A stretch of DNA of 56,230 nt, from assembly GCA_015680685.1 (NCBI GenBank), contig MNCI01028403.1, positions 142,893 through 199,122 of the forward strand, written 5' to 3'. A model generated the notes under the pieces. It was not told where the DNA came from, did no database searches, and saw only the letters and a list, made by a program, of their open reading frames with translations. The DNA is from Gnetum montanum. Lineage: Eukaryota > Streptophyta > Gnetopsida > Gnetales > Gnetaceae. How positions within the stretch are numbered: position 1 is the stretch's first letter; each line of letters starts with the position of its first letter. The position numbers and the translations under genes are program-made. Shown piece after piece: positions 36,530-47,172 of the stretch.

Positions 36530-38738
36530 AGTTGGTGGGCATTTTGTGCTACATTGGTCATCCTAGGACGAATACCCCACTTCCCAATATGTCTTTGGGT
36601 AAGGATTTACTATGGTTTTGGCCTAGGGTAATTGAATTCCTTACCTACATCCTTTAAAACTTCAGTGTGATGTTGTGGTTACACTTGTTTACAAATGTGG
36701 ATGGGGCCATAGTGGAGACCCTTCTATCTTCTACATCTGATCTTATTGTTAGGTTTATTACTAACAATTTGCCTCCTAGGATAGTAGGGGGAACTATAGC
36801 TGTAATTAGTCCATACTACCTCATAAAGATCTAGACGATGCTAGAGTATAGTTAGTGTAATGTTGACAATACTTTGATGGTGGTGCATAGAGCCCACACG
36901 TTGTTCTAGAATCCACCTAGCATTGTGTATCATCTACAAGGATAAGCATGGCTATTGTAGTATTTTTATGGCTTTATTGGCTAAACTACCTTTCCAAACT
37001 TCATTGACTTGATGAACTTCTTACAAGTACAAAGTTAATGATCAAACCTTGGTAGTGGCTCAAATCACTCTAGATGAATTCACCAAGGGCCCCCAAATTA
37101 GAGTTGTTGTGTATCAATAGTTAAGATTGGAATTTGATGCATATTCTACAAGATTCAACCTTGTATACCAGAAGTGTAAGGATGATTGGATGATGCAAGA
37201 CTAGTGGGTAGAATCTAATCACTCCATGGATCACACCCTTGTAGTTGGGACCTTCACTCAAATCACGCTGAAGAAGAAGGAGAAAGGTAAACATAAAGGC
37301 TATAGCTTCTAAAGCTCTAAGTGTTCTATTACTTTGACTAGTTGTTAAACTTACTTATGTTGATGCTAAAATTTGGTTGTTGCTTTGCAAGACCTTCCAC
37401 CTTTGTTGATGTAACCATACCACTTTTAGGAGCATGTCATAAGGATACCCTCATCTTGAAGTGTGGTGAGGTGATCCCATCATAGGAGTGGATGAGGGGA
37501 TAGGTGCCTGGGTACGTTCAAGTAAACATCTAATTTGTGGGTTTTCTTGACATATTTATGGTAGCTATTCCTTTGATCCTTAGTGCAGAGAAGCTTCATG
37601 TCATTAAATCCTTCAATGAGAAGGCTAGTCATTTTAGCACCACCATTTAGGATGTGAAGGTTAACATCAACATTTATGAGGGCCTCTTTTGTAGCTTGTC
37701 TGGTATCCCTACTGATAGGGCAAAGGTTGCCACTAGAATAGTAAGAGAATTAGGTCATAGTAAGGAAGTTTTGGAGTGGCTTAGTGCCAACATGGGCCAC
37801 TCTAGAATTTCCATGGATGGTGTCATGAACCATAATGTAAAGGAATCATATCCTTTGTTCAGGCCTCATGCATTTCCCAAACTATTATCATAAAAGAAAG
37901 TGATTGGCATTGCATGGGGGTGGACCTTTAAGGAGGTTTTGATGGATGACACTAGGTTTAGTTGGGTGACAACTTTGGTTCTTGGGCTTTAAGAGGAGAT
38001 CCTTAGATTCCACATGGATATGTTTATAATAATCCACATGTGTTTTGCATTTTTTGTGGGCTATTTGAAGAGGTTTATAGAGTTTCTAGTGGTGTATAGG
38101 AATGGACAATGGATTCCTGAAGACCCAAGCCAACTTCCTAGGCCTTGGATGAAACACATTTATCCAATGGTGTAGGACCAAAACCCACCAGAGGGGATGG
38201 ATGATTCACTATCCATTATCAATAAGAATCTTGGTGTTATGCAATGTAAATCTTGTAATAGTATGAATTATGAGGAAACTCTCGTGTTTCTAGTGAGCAT
38301 CCAAGAGGCCAAATGATGACATATGAAGGCTGAAGGATTAGCTAGGGAGAAACTTAAGAGGCCCATGAAGGAGGTAGCACCGACATCAAATCAACCTAGC
38401 CCAAAAAGCTTAAATTTAAGTTTAATTCATTACAATAGGCGGTTATAGGTATGTTTTACCCATGTTTGACTACTTTATGTTTTAAAGTTTATGGCTATGT
38501 CATGGTTTCATGTGTTAAACCAATTTTCTATGTGCTATGATTACAACTAAGTATTAAGTCCTACCAACTCAATCTACCATAGAGGAAGAACAAAGGCATG
38601 AAAAAGAGCCACTCCTAGAGCAACCTAAGATTGAGAGGTTTGTCAATTAAAATATAGATGATCTAGACACCTTGTTTAGTGAGGCAGTGCTAGGTACATC
38701 CCTCATTATCATTCCTGAGAAAAATGAGGAGAAGCCAA

Positions 38739-38828
38739 GTATGCACATGCCTTAATCCTTTTATTATACGATAATGTTTAATTTTTGTTTTCATCCTAAC
38801 TATTTGATGATTGTAATGCTTATAATAG
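38739..38828 (+). other. Candidate intron in the antisense relic
   Basis: Ninety bases, from GTATGC to TTATAATAG, T-rich, of the size of a minimal plant intron. Joining the flanks keeps one frame (phase 1) into a P-K-P-L-V-Q-A-P segment. Confidence 0.65.
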
Positions 38829-39893
38829 TTCCTAAGCCACTAGTGCAAGCCCCTATCCCTACGTTTTGTGTGAAACCATGAATAGAGACTCTAGACAAGG
38901 TGGAATTCATTTGTAGGATGGCTAAGGACATCATCAATTAGTTGCATCTGAGATAGATAAGAACTTCGTTTTATGTGTCTTAGTTGTTTGGCTATGTTAT
39001 AGGCTATGTTTATGTCATAACTATCTTAGATCATGCATTATGTTTATGATTGTATTTCATGCTTGTGTAGTTCCTTCTATGGAGTGGAAATCTAACAAAG
39101 ACATGGAGATTGATTCCTTGCCTAAGCTTTCCTTTGATGTATCTATTGTACCCTTCAAGCTATATGAGACTGCTAGTGATGTAGTAATTCCATGTGCCAA
39201 AGTTTTATGGGAGCTACAGAGGTTCAATGAATCCCTATGGGAAAAATTTATGGCCTTAGGGGAGAAGACTCAATAGTAGGAAAGGATGATTAGAGATCTC
39301 CAAGACTACAAAGCCTTTGTGGAAGCCCAGGTAACTAACTTAGGGGAATTATAGACTAAGGAGGTCACGTGGACCTGCTAATGGCATACCATTTAGGATA
39401 AAGTAGTGCTCTAATGGAAGATGGTGGAACAACAAATGCAGATGGACCTCATCTCCCAGAAGGTTGAGGATTGGAAAGATCATTGATATTTGGTCCTATA
39501 ATGGAATAAGACACAAAAGATCCACAAGCGATAGTACAAGGTAGATCATGGGGCCTACCTCAAGTATCTTAAGGAGGAGTTGGTTGAATGGTAAAAGAGA
39601 GAGCTATTCATCTAAGGGATTTAGGTAGAGAGTGCTTATTATCTTTTTGAGAATACCATCAAGGTGGAACAATCCCCTACTCCTTGAATTATCACTATTA
39701 GAGGTGATACTTCTACAACTACTATTACCTAGGAGCCACCTACTTGGACCATGATAGATAGGATTGGTATCCTTTCTGGTGTTGATCTTGGGGATGTTGA
39801 CTAGGTCAATATGATGGAGGACCAGATCTCCATTGTTTCAACGAAGGCCTTTCACATCTACCCCTAGAATTTATGGAGATGGAATCCCCATAG

Positions 39894-39980
39894 GTTTGAT
39901 ACATTTCACATTTTAGTTTTTATTTTTGTTTATGGTTTTGGCTATGGATTACCAACTAGCTATGTGTTGTTGTATTTTAG
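39894..39980 (+). other. Candidate intron in the antisense relic, 3' side
   Basis: Eighty-seven bases, GTTTGATA to TGTATTTTAG, very T-rich, with the GGCTATGG word also found in the other introns. Followed by the Pro-rich last exon. Confidence 0.6.
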
Positions 39981-40369
39981 GCCTTAGGGAACATTGGTGC
40001 CCTAATGGTGATAGTGGGAATGACCCACCACTTCCTCCTTTGAATGTCCCTCAATAGCCTCCATCAGCTTAGCCTAGTATGTTGGCTATATATTTTTATT
40101 TTCATCTTGATGGACATGATTAGCCAAGACTATGGTTATTATTTTTTGACATTCTTGCCACACAGTGTGGCCATGACTATGTATGTTATGGATACTTTAA
40201 ATTTAAATTCTAAATTTTGGTTTTCTTTTTGGCTATCTATATTGTTATAGTAAGTATTGTAAATGTTATGAACATTGTAAATTGATTTGTTGACATTTTG
40301 GTTATAACCTTGAATGACTAATCAATGTGATAATAGACTAAATAAAAAGAAATATAATAAAAGAGATGT

Positions 40370-40650
40370 TTTCTAGTTTTAGGCCATAGCAAACACAATT
40401 TGTGTTATTATGCTAGTCTAAGGCCATGGCAAGCCATGATGCATTGTGGTTACTTTACCATTTTAGGGTCATGGTGGATCATGTTACTAGTTTAAAGTCT
40501 TAGCAGATTGGTGATGCCAATTTAAGGGCATAGCGGACCATGTTGTGTGATTTTCTTTGCTAGTTTAAGGCCATAGCAGGTCATGTTGCTAGTTGAAAGT
40601 CTTAGTGAACTAGTGATGCCAATTTAAGGTCATAGTGGACTGGTGATAAA
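40370..40650 (-). repeat. Short-motif array in the PR-RT interval of I2
   Basis: About eight imperfect units on the plus strand of the form CTAGTTTAAGGCCATAGCAG.. and GCCAATTTAAGG.CATAG.GGAC, 28-35 bp each, alternating two subtypes. Same motif as at 14925-15065, 26990-27160 and 30890-31210. Confidence 0.75.
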
Positions 40651-40869
40651 TGTATATTTATAAGGCTTTTTTATGTTTATAATTTAAGTAAAAGTAAAGA
40701 AAGACTATAATAAGTAAGTAAAAATGCAAATTAAAGTAGAAACTTAGGCTACATGCATAAGCTATGTGCAGAAAGAGTAAAACAAAAATTCACAAAAATT
40801 TGTAACAAATTGAAAAGGAAATGTTAGGCTATATGGCCATTGGTGCATCTATTATAAGATCATGGGATG

Positions 40870-41515
40870 AAAATTTTAAGGTGTGCTTCAGTTGTGTAGA
40901 TTTTTCCAAATCTTTGAAAGAGTAGGAAATGAGTATGGTCTACACTACACAAGCTTATACTCAACATCATCTTCACTAATGATGTTAAGAGGGATTTCAT
41001 ACCATAACACATCCCATTACCTATCATTATTAATGTTGGCTTTTAACTCTTTCTTGGGTTAATGGATTTTGTGGCTAGGAGCTTCTTCTACTTCAGACCT
41101 GTTCTCCATGTTCACATTGTTGATAGCCAAGGGAACCATGCTATCACCATGAATGATGATTTCACCTTCTTTATAAGGAAGGTAAATTTTTTAATGGATG
41201 GGAGAGGACACAACTCATAATTAAGCTAACCAAGGTCTTCGTAGGATCATCAAAAAATTGACAATTATGGGAAATTTCTCCCTTGCCACAAAATCCAAGG
41301 AGATAGACCCCCTTAACAACAACACTTGATCCATTGAAGGACCTAAGAGCTATAGTGGTTGTAGGCCATACATACTTAGTTAAGCCTAATAATTTAACAA
41401 TGGTGCATGAAATGATTTTAGTTGTGGCCCCATCATCAACATGCACCCAATGCACTTTAAATTACCCTACATGTATGGTTATAACAATAAAATGCTAAAA
41501 TGATAACAAATGTGA
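40870..41515 (-). pseudogene. Protease relic of I2 and protease-RT linker
   Basis: Minus-strand retropepsin remnant. 41455-41171 reads VHVDDGATTKIISCTIVKLLGLTKYVWP and SFNGSSVVVKGVYLLG, closely paralleling the protease of I3. The D-x-G triad has become D-D-G. Broken coding (KEGEIIIHGDSMVPL and on) continues to about 40870, where it stops. The RT part of the same polyprotein resumes at 30690. Confidence 0.8.
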
Positions 41516-42316
41516 ATAATGCATAGAAAATAAACAAATATAGTTTGCATACAAAAATCAAAACTTAAAAATTTATTGAGAAAGAAGAAAGAATAAGTTA
41601 GAGAAATGTGTACAAATGTTACTTGACTGGGTAGTAGGGGATACATTTAGATGGTGGTTTAGGTCTGTTGGAGTAGATGCAATCAACTCCACGAGTTGAA
41701 TGTCCTACCACTCCTGATGCTATTGAACCTCCTATGCTGCTACTCTGGACTTGCAACATTGGCTTTGGTGGGTGTTGAGAATTGTGAAGAATCCAAGTTG
41801 CTCAAGTGCTTTATGCTAGAAGTTGGGAATCCTAAGAATGCAACATGGGGCTTGAAAATTTACAAATCCCAAAGGAGATTACAAAGTCACAAGGTCACAG
41901 GGTTTTCATGCTGGGTTCTAGAGAATACAAGTGTGGGAACCTGCTAAAAGTCTTAAGTGTTTGAAAATGTCCAAGTGTAGAAGTGTGAACAAATTGCTAA
42001 TTGTGAAAAACTACTTAACCATGGAGAAATTATGGAACCAAATAGCTAAACCAAAAGTCCTAAACTAGTAAATGGTGTTTGAGGCTAGTTTTTAGAGGTT
42101 TTTGGCCTTGAACGGGGCTACAAAATGAATTTAAATTGGTTGCATAATAGCAGCAAATTGGTTGTAATATTGCTACAAATTTCTACCTCATTCAAGTGAG
42201 ATGGGTGCCTAAATTTGATGGGTTACCATATAGAGTAAGTACCTTTCCCCATGGCCATTTTGTTTACTATAAATAGTAACCAAGGCATAGTTTCTAGGCT
42301 GGAGATGAATATTCCA
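41516..42316. other. Leader region of I2, gag not recognisable
   Basis: Gag should lie here on the minus strand, but no gag signature is visible, so gag is deleted or replaced. On the minus strand the sequence after the 5' LTR begins TGGAATATTCATCTCC: it starts with the TGG expected of a primer-binding site, but I cannot match the rest to a tRNA. A short perfect inverted repeat, TTACTAT-AA-ATAGTAA, lies near 42265-42280. Confidence 0.45.
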
Positions 42317-42447
42317 TGTTGAGCCTTCTACCATCATTGTTGAAGTGGTTGGTCAATGTTGGAGTGCATGGAGTGTTGAAATTTGACTTTTCTTGGCTTC
42401 CACATTGGGGCCATGTAGTTTCCATGATGGGAAGGGTTGCGGGGTAG

Positions 42448-42498
<51 letters not shown>

Positions 42499-42892
42499 AA
42501 AGCTAAGGGGAAACCCCCCACTCCTCCATGTTGGGGGTAGGTGAGATTTACTTGCCCCACCCCCCTATGCTTCAAGTGCTTCTAGCGTAGAAAAATATAT
42601 ACCCGCCCCCCATCCCCAAATAAAACCCATCAAACTACCATTCTAGACATTCCAAAAGGTTATTTTGGCCCTCCCAAGTCCAAATATAGATACTAGCTAA
42701 CTTTGTTCATTTGGGGAATGAGGATTTGATCACTTATAAGGCATTTTTTAGCCCCAAAGGTATGGAATATGTGATATTTCCCCTCGTGGATTACAATCTT
42801 CAAATTTACAATGAATTTTTACCTTGAGTTTCATGAGGTGAAAGCTCCATAGTGAAAATTGGCTATAACATATAGATTTTTGTGGTGTTTCA
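42317..42892 (-). repeat. 5' LTR of I2, with AG microsatellite
   Basis: Minus-strand TGAAACACC...GGCTCAACA, 576 bp, partner of 26377-26890. It contains an (AG)22 tract at 42451-42494 that is absent from the other LTR, where only GAAGTGGGAGAAG is seen. The expansion arose after insertion. Confidence 0.8.
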
Positions 42893-43400
42893 CTTACTTA
42901 CTAAGATTTGATTATATCTTAAATATCCATCTAAAAAGGAATACATTTATGCACCGTTCTTGATTTTCAAGAGTTCTTCCATAAGGGGAAGTGGGTAATT
43001 ATCCTTAATGCAAGAAGTATTAAGGTTACAAAAATCAATACATAACCATAATTCACTTGTTTGTTTTCTAATAGGCTCTAAATTTGATATCCAACTTTAA
43101 TGTCTCATAGGATAAATAATTTTAGATTCTAAAATTTTATCAATTTATTCTTTCATCAAAGTTTCAATATTGGGATTAATAGGTCTAAGTTTTTTGTCTA
43201 AATGATTTGGTTTCAAGTTTAAGAGGTATAGTGTGTATGATCATGAGAGGATTAAATGATTTAATATCCTCATAAGTCCAAGCTAAAACATCATTAAATT
43301 CATGTAACAATTTAATCAATATTTTTTTCACCTGCATGCAAGTAGGCTCCTATTTTAATAGGGTAGTGTTGTCCTTTCTTTTGGATTTGAACTGTCTCTA
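42893..43400 (-). pseudogene. N-terminal reverse transcriptase fragment of H1
   Basis: Minus frame with a K-L-R-P-I-N-P-type entry near 43190, then CIDFCNLN, KDNYPLP and FLDGYLRYNQILVSK, ending exactly at the LTR of I2. These are RT fingers and palm motifs. The next RT residues are at 26376. A few stops interrupt it. Confidence 0.82.
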
Positions 43401-43683
43401 TTTTGGCTAACATTTACATACTAGTATTCTTAGATATTTCTTTAGTTTTTGTATGTAGGTTATCAAAAAAATCTTCTCTAGTTGCTATTTCAAGAGAGAT
43501 TTTATTTAAAAATATGACATCATTGCTTATATATTTTTAAGAAATATTCCAACATAGATCAATAAATTTATCTTTGGAAAATAAAAATTCATAAATGTGA
43601 TTATTATCAATAACAACTTGGAAAGAAATGATATTATTTGGAATAGAATAAGACTTAACCTTTTCAATGATAAATTCAGAATC

Positions 43684-44166
43684 CTAAGCATTTTTTCTAA
43701 AAGGGACATCTACAGTAGTGGCCATTTGAGTTAATGCATCAGAAACATAATTTTCTTCTCTAGGAACTTGTTTAATAGATATGTAATCAAATTCCTTAAA
43801 ACGTTCAAGGATGTAAACTTTATATGCTTTCATGGTAGCATCCTTATCATCAAAATTTTCATTAACTTGATTTACTATTAGTGTAAAGTCATTATAAATA
43901 TTGAGTTTTTTTATGTCATAATATTCATCTAGCTTGATTCCATGTATAAGTGCTTCATACTCAACGATGTTGTTAGTCATAGGTTGTCCAAAATTGATGG
44001 CTTTAAGGATAGGAGCTTCACCAAGAGGTATGAGCATTATTCTGGCTCCACATCCTTTCTTAGAAGAGGCATCATTCACTCTTAATATCCAAGTTCTTGG
44101 ATTAGAAAATATGAAAATTAGTCCTTTGATCAATGTAATAATGATCGTCATCAAAATTTGTCTCAC
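43684..44166 (-). pseudogene. Archaeal-type RNase H module upstream of RT in H1
   Basis: Nearly intact 160-codon minus frame. It reads WILRVNDASSKKGCGA, TNNIVEYEALIHGIKL, LNIYNDFTLIVNQV and PREENYVSDAL, so all four acidic positions (D, E, D, D) of an RNase H fold are present. It lies between protease and RT, upstream of RT, unlike the copy in I2, which follows the normal RNase H. Upstream placement occurs in some plant Tat-related polyproteins as I recall. It leads in through 44368-44102 without a clear domain. It is the best preserved domain of H1. Confidence 0.82.
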
Positions 44167-44364
44167 CTTCTAATGCTTCAATGATCAGAACCTCATTTAT
44201 ATCTTTGTACTTTCCTAATGGTGGTGGATTATCAAAAAGAAATGTTTTTCCATCATGTTGATGATAAGAAATGATATCTTCATAAATTTCTTGACATTTT
44301 TTAAAATCTTGATAATATTGGATGTAATATGTATACCCAAAAGGATTTATTTTTAAAATTTCAT

Positions 44365-44937
44365 TCAATCATCATTCATAATATATTTTCCAAGTCCAAG
44401 TTCAATAACTCCAATAAAAAGATTAGTATTTTGATTTTCCAGAGATTGATTTTGTTGATTAAAATTTGTTACTACATGTTTATAAAAAGGTTCTCTTTGT
44501 ATAACATATTTAGATTTTTCTTTAATGGGAATTAATAACTTTGAAAAATCTGATCTAAAAAATCCCCTAAAGTAGGCTCTAAATATCCTTGATAGAAGCA
44601 CACCATAAGTGGATGACATGTTGACTACTAAAATATCTATATAACATGTAAAAGTAGGGTATTATCTAAGTTACACTTTCACTTATTTTAATGAACCTAC
44701 CACAAGTACATTTGATCCTTCAAGTTTTATCACACTTCTTACTTGTGGTAGCATTTGTACTCCTAACATTTTACACACTTCTAATGGCATGACACTAATA
44801 GTTGTGCTAGAATCCATTAAGCAATTGTAAACATTATTACCTAAAATAATCAAGATTTTTAAGAATTGTTTTTGATCTTTCTTGTTTAACATGAAATTTC
44901 TTGAATTTTGTATTGATAGAGCATTAGGACTTTCCAC
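44365..44937 (-). pseudogene. Protease relic of H1
   Basis: 44937-44683 reads LGNNVYNCLMDSSTTISVMPLEVCKMLGV: L-M-D-S-S-T replaces the L-x-D-x-G-A/S active site, followed by the conserved helix. A further, less conserved part (44619-44365) precedes the RNase H module. Same strand and order as gag before it. Confidence 0.75.
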
Positions 44938-44939
44938 AA

Positions 44940-45633
44940 AATGAACTTGCTTTTCGGTTATTAATGATTTTTATTTATTATTTTTAGTGTATGAACTATC
45001 TTTTGGGTCATATATTTCATTTCATTAAAATGTAAATGATCATACATTGAAATGTTGGCTTTAACTCTTTTCAAATCTTCAACCAAATCATAAGCTTTAT
45101 ATTCATCTTTGACTTCATGTTAAGGTGGAGTTCTCATAAGTATAGAAGGTGAGTTTGATTATTGTTGAATGTTTACTTACGATGATCCCATTTGGTTACT
45201 TGTGTTATTTTGAGTAGGAACTCTTTTGTTTGGAGAAGTATAAGAGTTATTCCTAGTTTGTTGTTGAGTGCTGTTCATAATGTCACTAAGTCTATGGTAG
45301 CCAGTGTTATGTGGGTTGGTATCACTTACCATGACTTACTCATAAGAGGTGACTTCTTCATTTTCTCTTTCATGAGGTATGTTAAGGACTATAATTGGGG
45401 CTTTTTCATTTTGCTAATTTTGGGCATTGTCCCCATATAACACTAAAAATTGAGGATACATTTTCTCAAAATATTGCATAGTATTATGAAGATAACAATA
45501 ATCATCATTGATTGATGTGTTTGGTTTCTCAGATTGCATAGGAACTTTTTTATTATTTTGCTTTAGTTCAACTACATCAATTGAAAGATTATGAAGAGAA
45601 GTTAATATTTGGATCATTTGACTTTCTATTTGA
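44940..45633 (-). pseudogene. gag C-terminal part of H1
   Basis: Minus frame rich in Asn, Gln and Ser with no clear zinc knuckle. It is the direct continuation of 51480-52265: removal of I1 and one copy of its target duplication joins the two in one open frame (GST|NQIES). This places I1 inside gag. Confidence 0.7.
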
Positions 45634-45638
45634 TTAGT
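45634..45638 (+). repeat. Target-site duplication of I1, left copy
   Basis: TTAGT, identical to 51475-51479. Confidence 0.93.
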
Positions 45639-46559
45639 TGATGAGTGGCGAGGTACCCCTACACTCAACCATACGAATACGAGCATTTCACACATGATTC
45701 GTTCGAACTTCGCAAACGGACTAGTTGTGGTATCTAGATAGTTACTCATAGATAGAAGTTTGTTTGTCTTCCCACCTAAACTAGTATTAGCTTTGTCACG
45801 TATGGTTTAGTCTAGAGTGAGGTGTATGATGTGTTCCTACACTAATGCTACTCCTGGGTATGATGGAAAATAATATTAACTAAGCTAGAAGAGAGAGAGG
45901 GTGAGATAGAATCTAAACTAGCCTAAGTGCAATGAGCATCCATTCCTTAATCATCCGTACACATCTTGGACCTCGTGCATGACTACCATAGGGATTACCA
46001 AGCGCATGGCCTAAGTATGCTACTGGGTTATCAAGTAGTCACATTTAAATGCTCGTGATTAAGTTATACTCATTCCATGTTTAATAGGAGTTTAGGGTAA
46101 AAAGATGCTAACTACAAAAGCAATAAATAACAATAAAAATTAAATAATTCAACTAAATTAATGCTACAATGATGAAGTAATATCGATCTTTATTTCCATT
46201 CATTTGCATGTCCAAGTATGTCATACTCGAATAAAGGATGTCGTACAATTACAATCATCACACTACAAGCATGCACTGAGAAATAATTCTAACTCTAAGA
46301 AGGAAAAAATGCAAGAGTTTGGATAAGGGACTAAGAACTAGTGCCAAAACCCAAGTGTGCCACCTTTTATTTATACGCTCACATAGGAACCACGATATCG
46401 TGTACGCGATATTTCATGCAAGCCGCGATATCATGCGGCTACGCTATCGAGGGTCCAATAATAGGGGTCTAATATCGAGACTTATCAAACTTGGTATCTT
46501 GTATCAGGGTTTCGATAAGAGGGGTCTAATAATAGGACCTGATAGACCATGACTCATCA
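45639..46559 (-). repeat. 3' LTR of I1
   Basis: 921 bp, partner of 50635-51474. Ends are inverted TGATGAGT/ACTCATCA. It is about 80 bp longer than its partner because of an internal duplication around 46450-46540 (GGGGTCTAATA seen twice). A cluster of GATATC and CGATAT words lies at 46393-46435. Confidence 0.93.
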
Positions 46560-46572
46560 TATCCCCATGACT
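46560..46572 (-). promoter_or_regulatory. Polypurine tract of I1
   Basis: On the minus strand CATGGGGATA directly precedes the 3' LTR. Confidence 0.7.
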
Positions 46573-46740
46573 GAATAACAACTTTTGCTCGAGTCAAAGA
46601 AAGTGTGGAACAAGTTCAATTGATTACACAATGGATAGGTATGGGATTATTAATTGACTTGGAATTTATTTATGCTATAGTGGAAAATTAGAAAAAATAT
46701 GGACACAGACACAAAAGAAAAAACTTGTGGAACTCATGGG

Positions 46741-47172
46741 GTTCCCCGTAGTGGTGGCTCCTCTATGGGTGCCTCTCCTTTATCCTACATGATCAAGCTT
46801 CTGAGATTGATACCATTGAAGAAGCACTTGACGTTTCTCCTCTTCTATCGAAGGATTATAAGCCATCCATGCTAATGTTCCAATATTTGATGGAGTTGGC
46901 ACTTTCCATGAACATGGTAGTTGCAGGAACACTTGATTGGCCTTGACACGTTATTCCGCAAATAGCCATCATTCCTCCTCATAGGCTTGGGCCCTGACCT
47001 CTCCACCTTATTCTTGGATTGATTATGCAGTAATAGGAGTTCCATGATGGATGCTGAGTGATTGTGCCTCCTGCTCTTTATGTTTTTCATGAAGTCCTTG
47101 GCCTCTACCTCCCCCTAGTCGTTCAGTTGCACCTTGAGAAGATCCTTCTTGTTGTCTTCTTTTAGGGGCCAT
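46741..47172 (-). pseudogene. Downstream extra ORF of I1
   Basis: Minus-strand ORF starting MAPKRRQQEGSSQG, basic and Gln-rich, with several stops. Later parts keep one frame to about 46741, including NIGTLAWMAYNPSIEEE. Its start and position match the MPPKRPKVEEPSQP ORF of H1 (5266). TGTGTGATTATAG directly abuts the ATG, a good match to a plant 3' splice site. It may be the N-terminal part of an Athila-type env-like ORF, here shortened. The function is unknown. Confidence 0.5.

Larger units (their letters stand above)
36530..40080 (+). pseudogene. Multi-exon coding relic of unknown function, antisense to the pol of I2
   Basis: Plus-strand gene relic. Two long frame-consistent blocks (about 36530-37035 and 37410-38448) are broken by stops but not by frameshifts; over roughly 300 codons of the second block the stops are TAG, TAA or TGA at sites compatible with CAG, CAA or CGA. 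Short T-rich introns with GT...AG borders follow: 38449-38551, 38739-38828, about 38956-39070 (donor mutated) and 39894-39980. The exon at 39071-39893 encodes a charged, probably coiled-coil segment, and the last exon (39981-40077) is Pro-rich (NDPPLPPLNV). I do not recognise the protein. It could be an antisense ORF carried by a Tat element, a captured host gene, or part of another transposon. Confidence 0.6.
26377..42892 (-). mobile_element. I2: Tat-like Ty3/gypsy LTR retrotransposon, minus strand, nested in H1
   Basis: Element of 16.5 kb bounded by similar LTRs (42317-42892 as 5' LTR, 26377-26890 as 3' LTR), in minus orientation as shown by its coding relics and by the polypurine tract at 26891-26906. 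Its pol has protease, RT, RNase H, a second archaeal-type RNase H and integrase, the dual RNase H arrangement of the Tat lineage. Gag is not recognisable. About 10 kb of DNA separates protease from RT. Target duplication is not exact: CTTCC on the left (26371-26375) and CTTAC on the right (42893-42897), with one extra base on the left. Confidence 0.75.

Noticed and set aside
37654-37893. 79-codon ORF as a small gene
   Set aside because: It is the longest stop-free piece of a much longer broken frame and begins with GTG inside it.
30660-40870. The 10-kb interval as a complete LTR element of its own
   Set aside because: The motif arrays at its two ends are not colinear copies, no matching LTR ends or target duplication could be found, so I only describe its parts.
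42265-42280. TATA-box-like CTATAAATAG suggesting a plus-strand LTR promoter
   Set aside because: The polypurine tract, its homology to I3 and the pol relics all show that I2 is on the minus strand; the motif is inside the leader and is part of a short palindrome.
42294-42575. 93-codon minus ORF with a Leu-Ser run
   Set aside because: The run is the AG microsatellite read in the minus frame; it is LTR sequence, not a gene.
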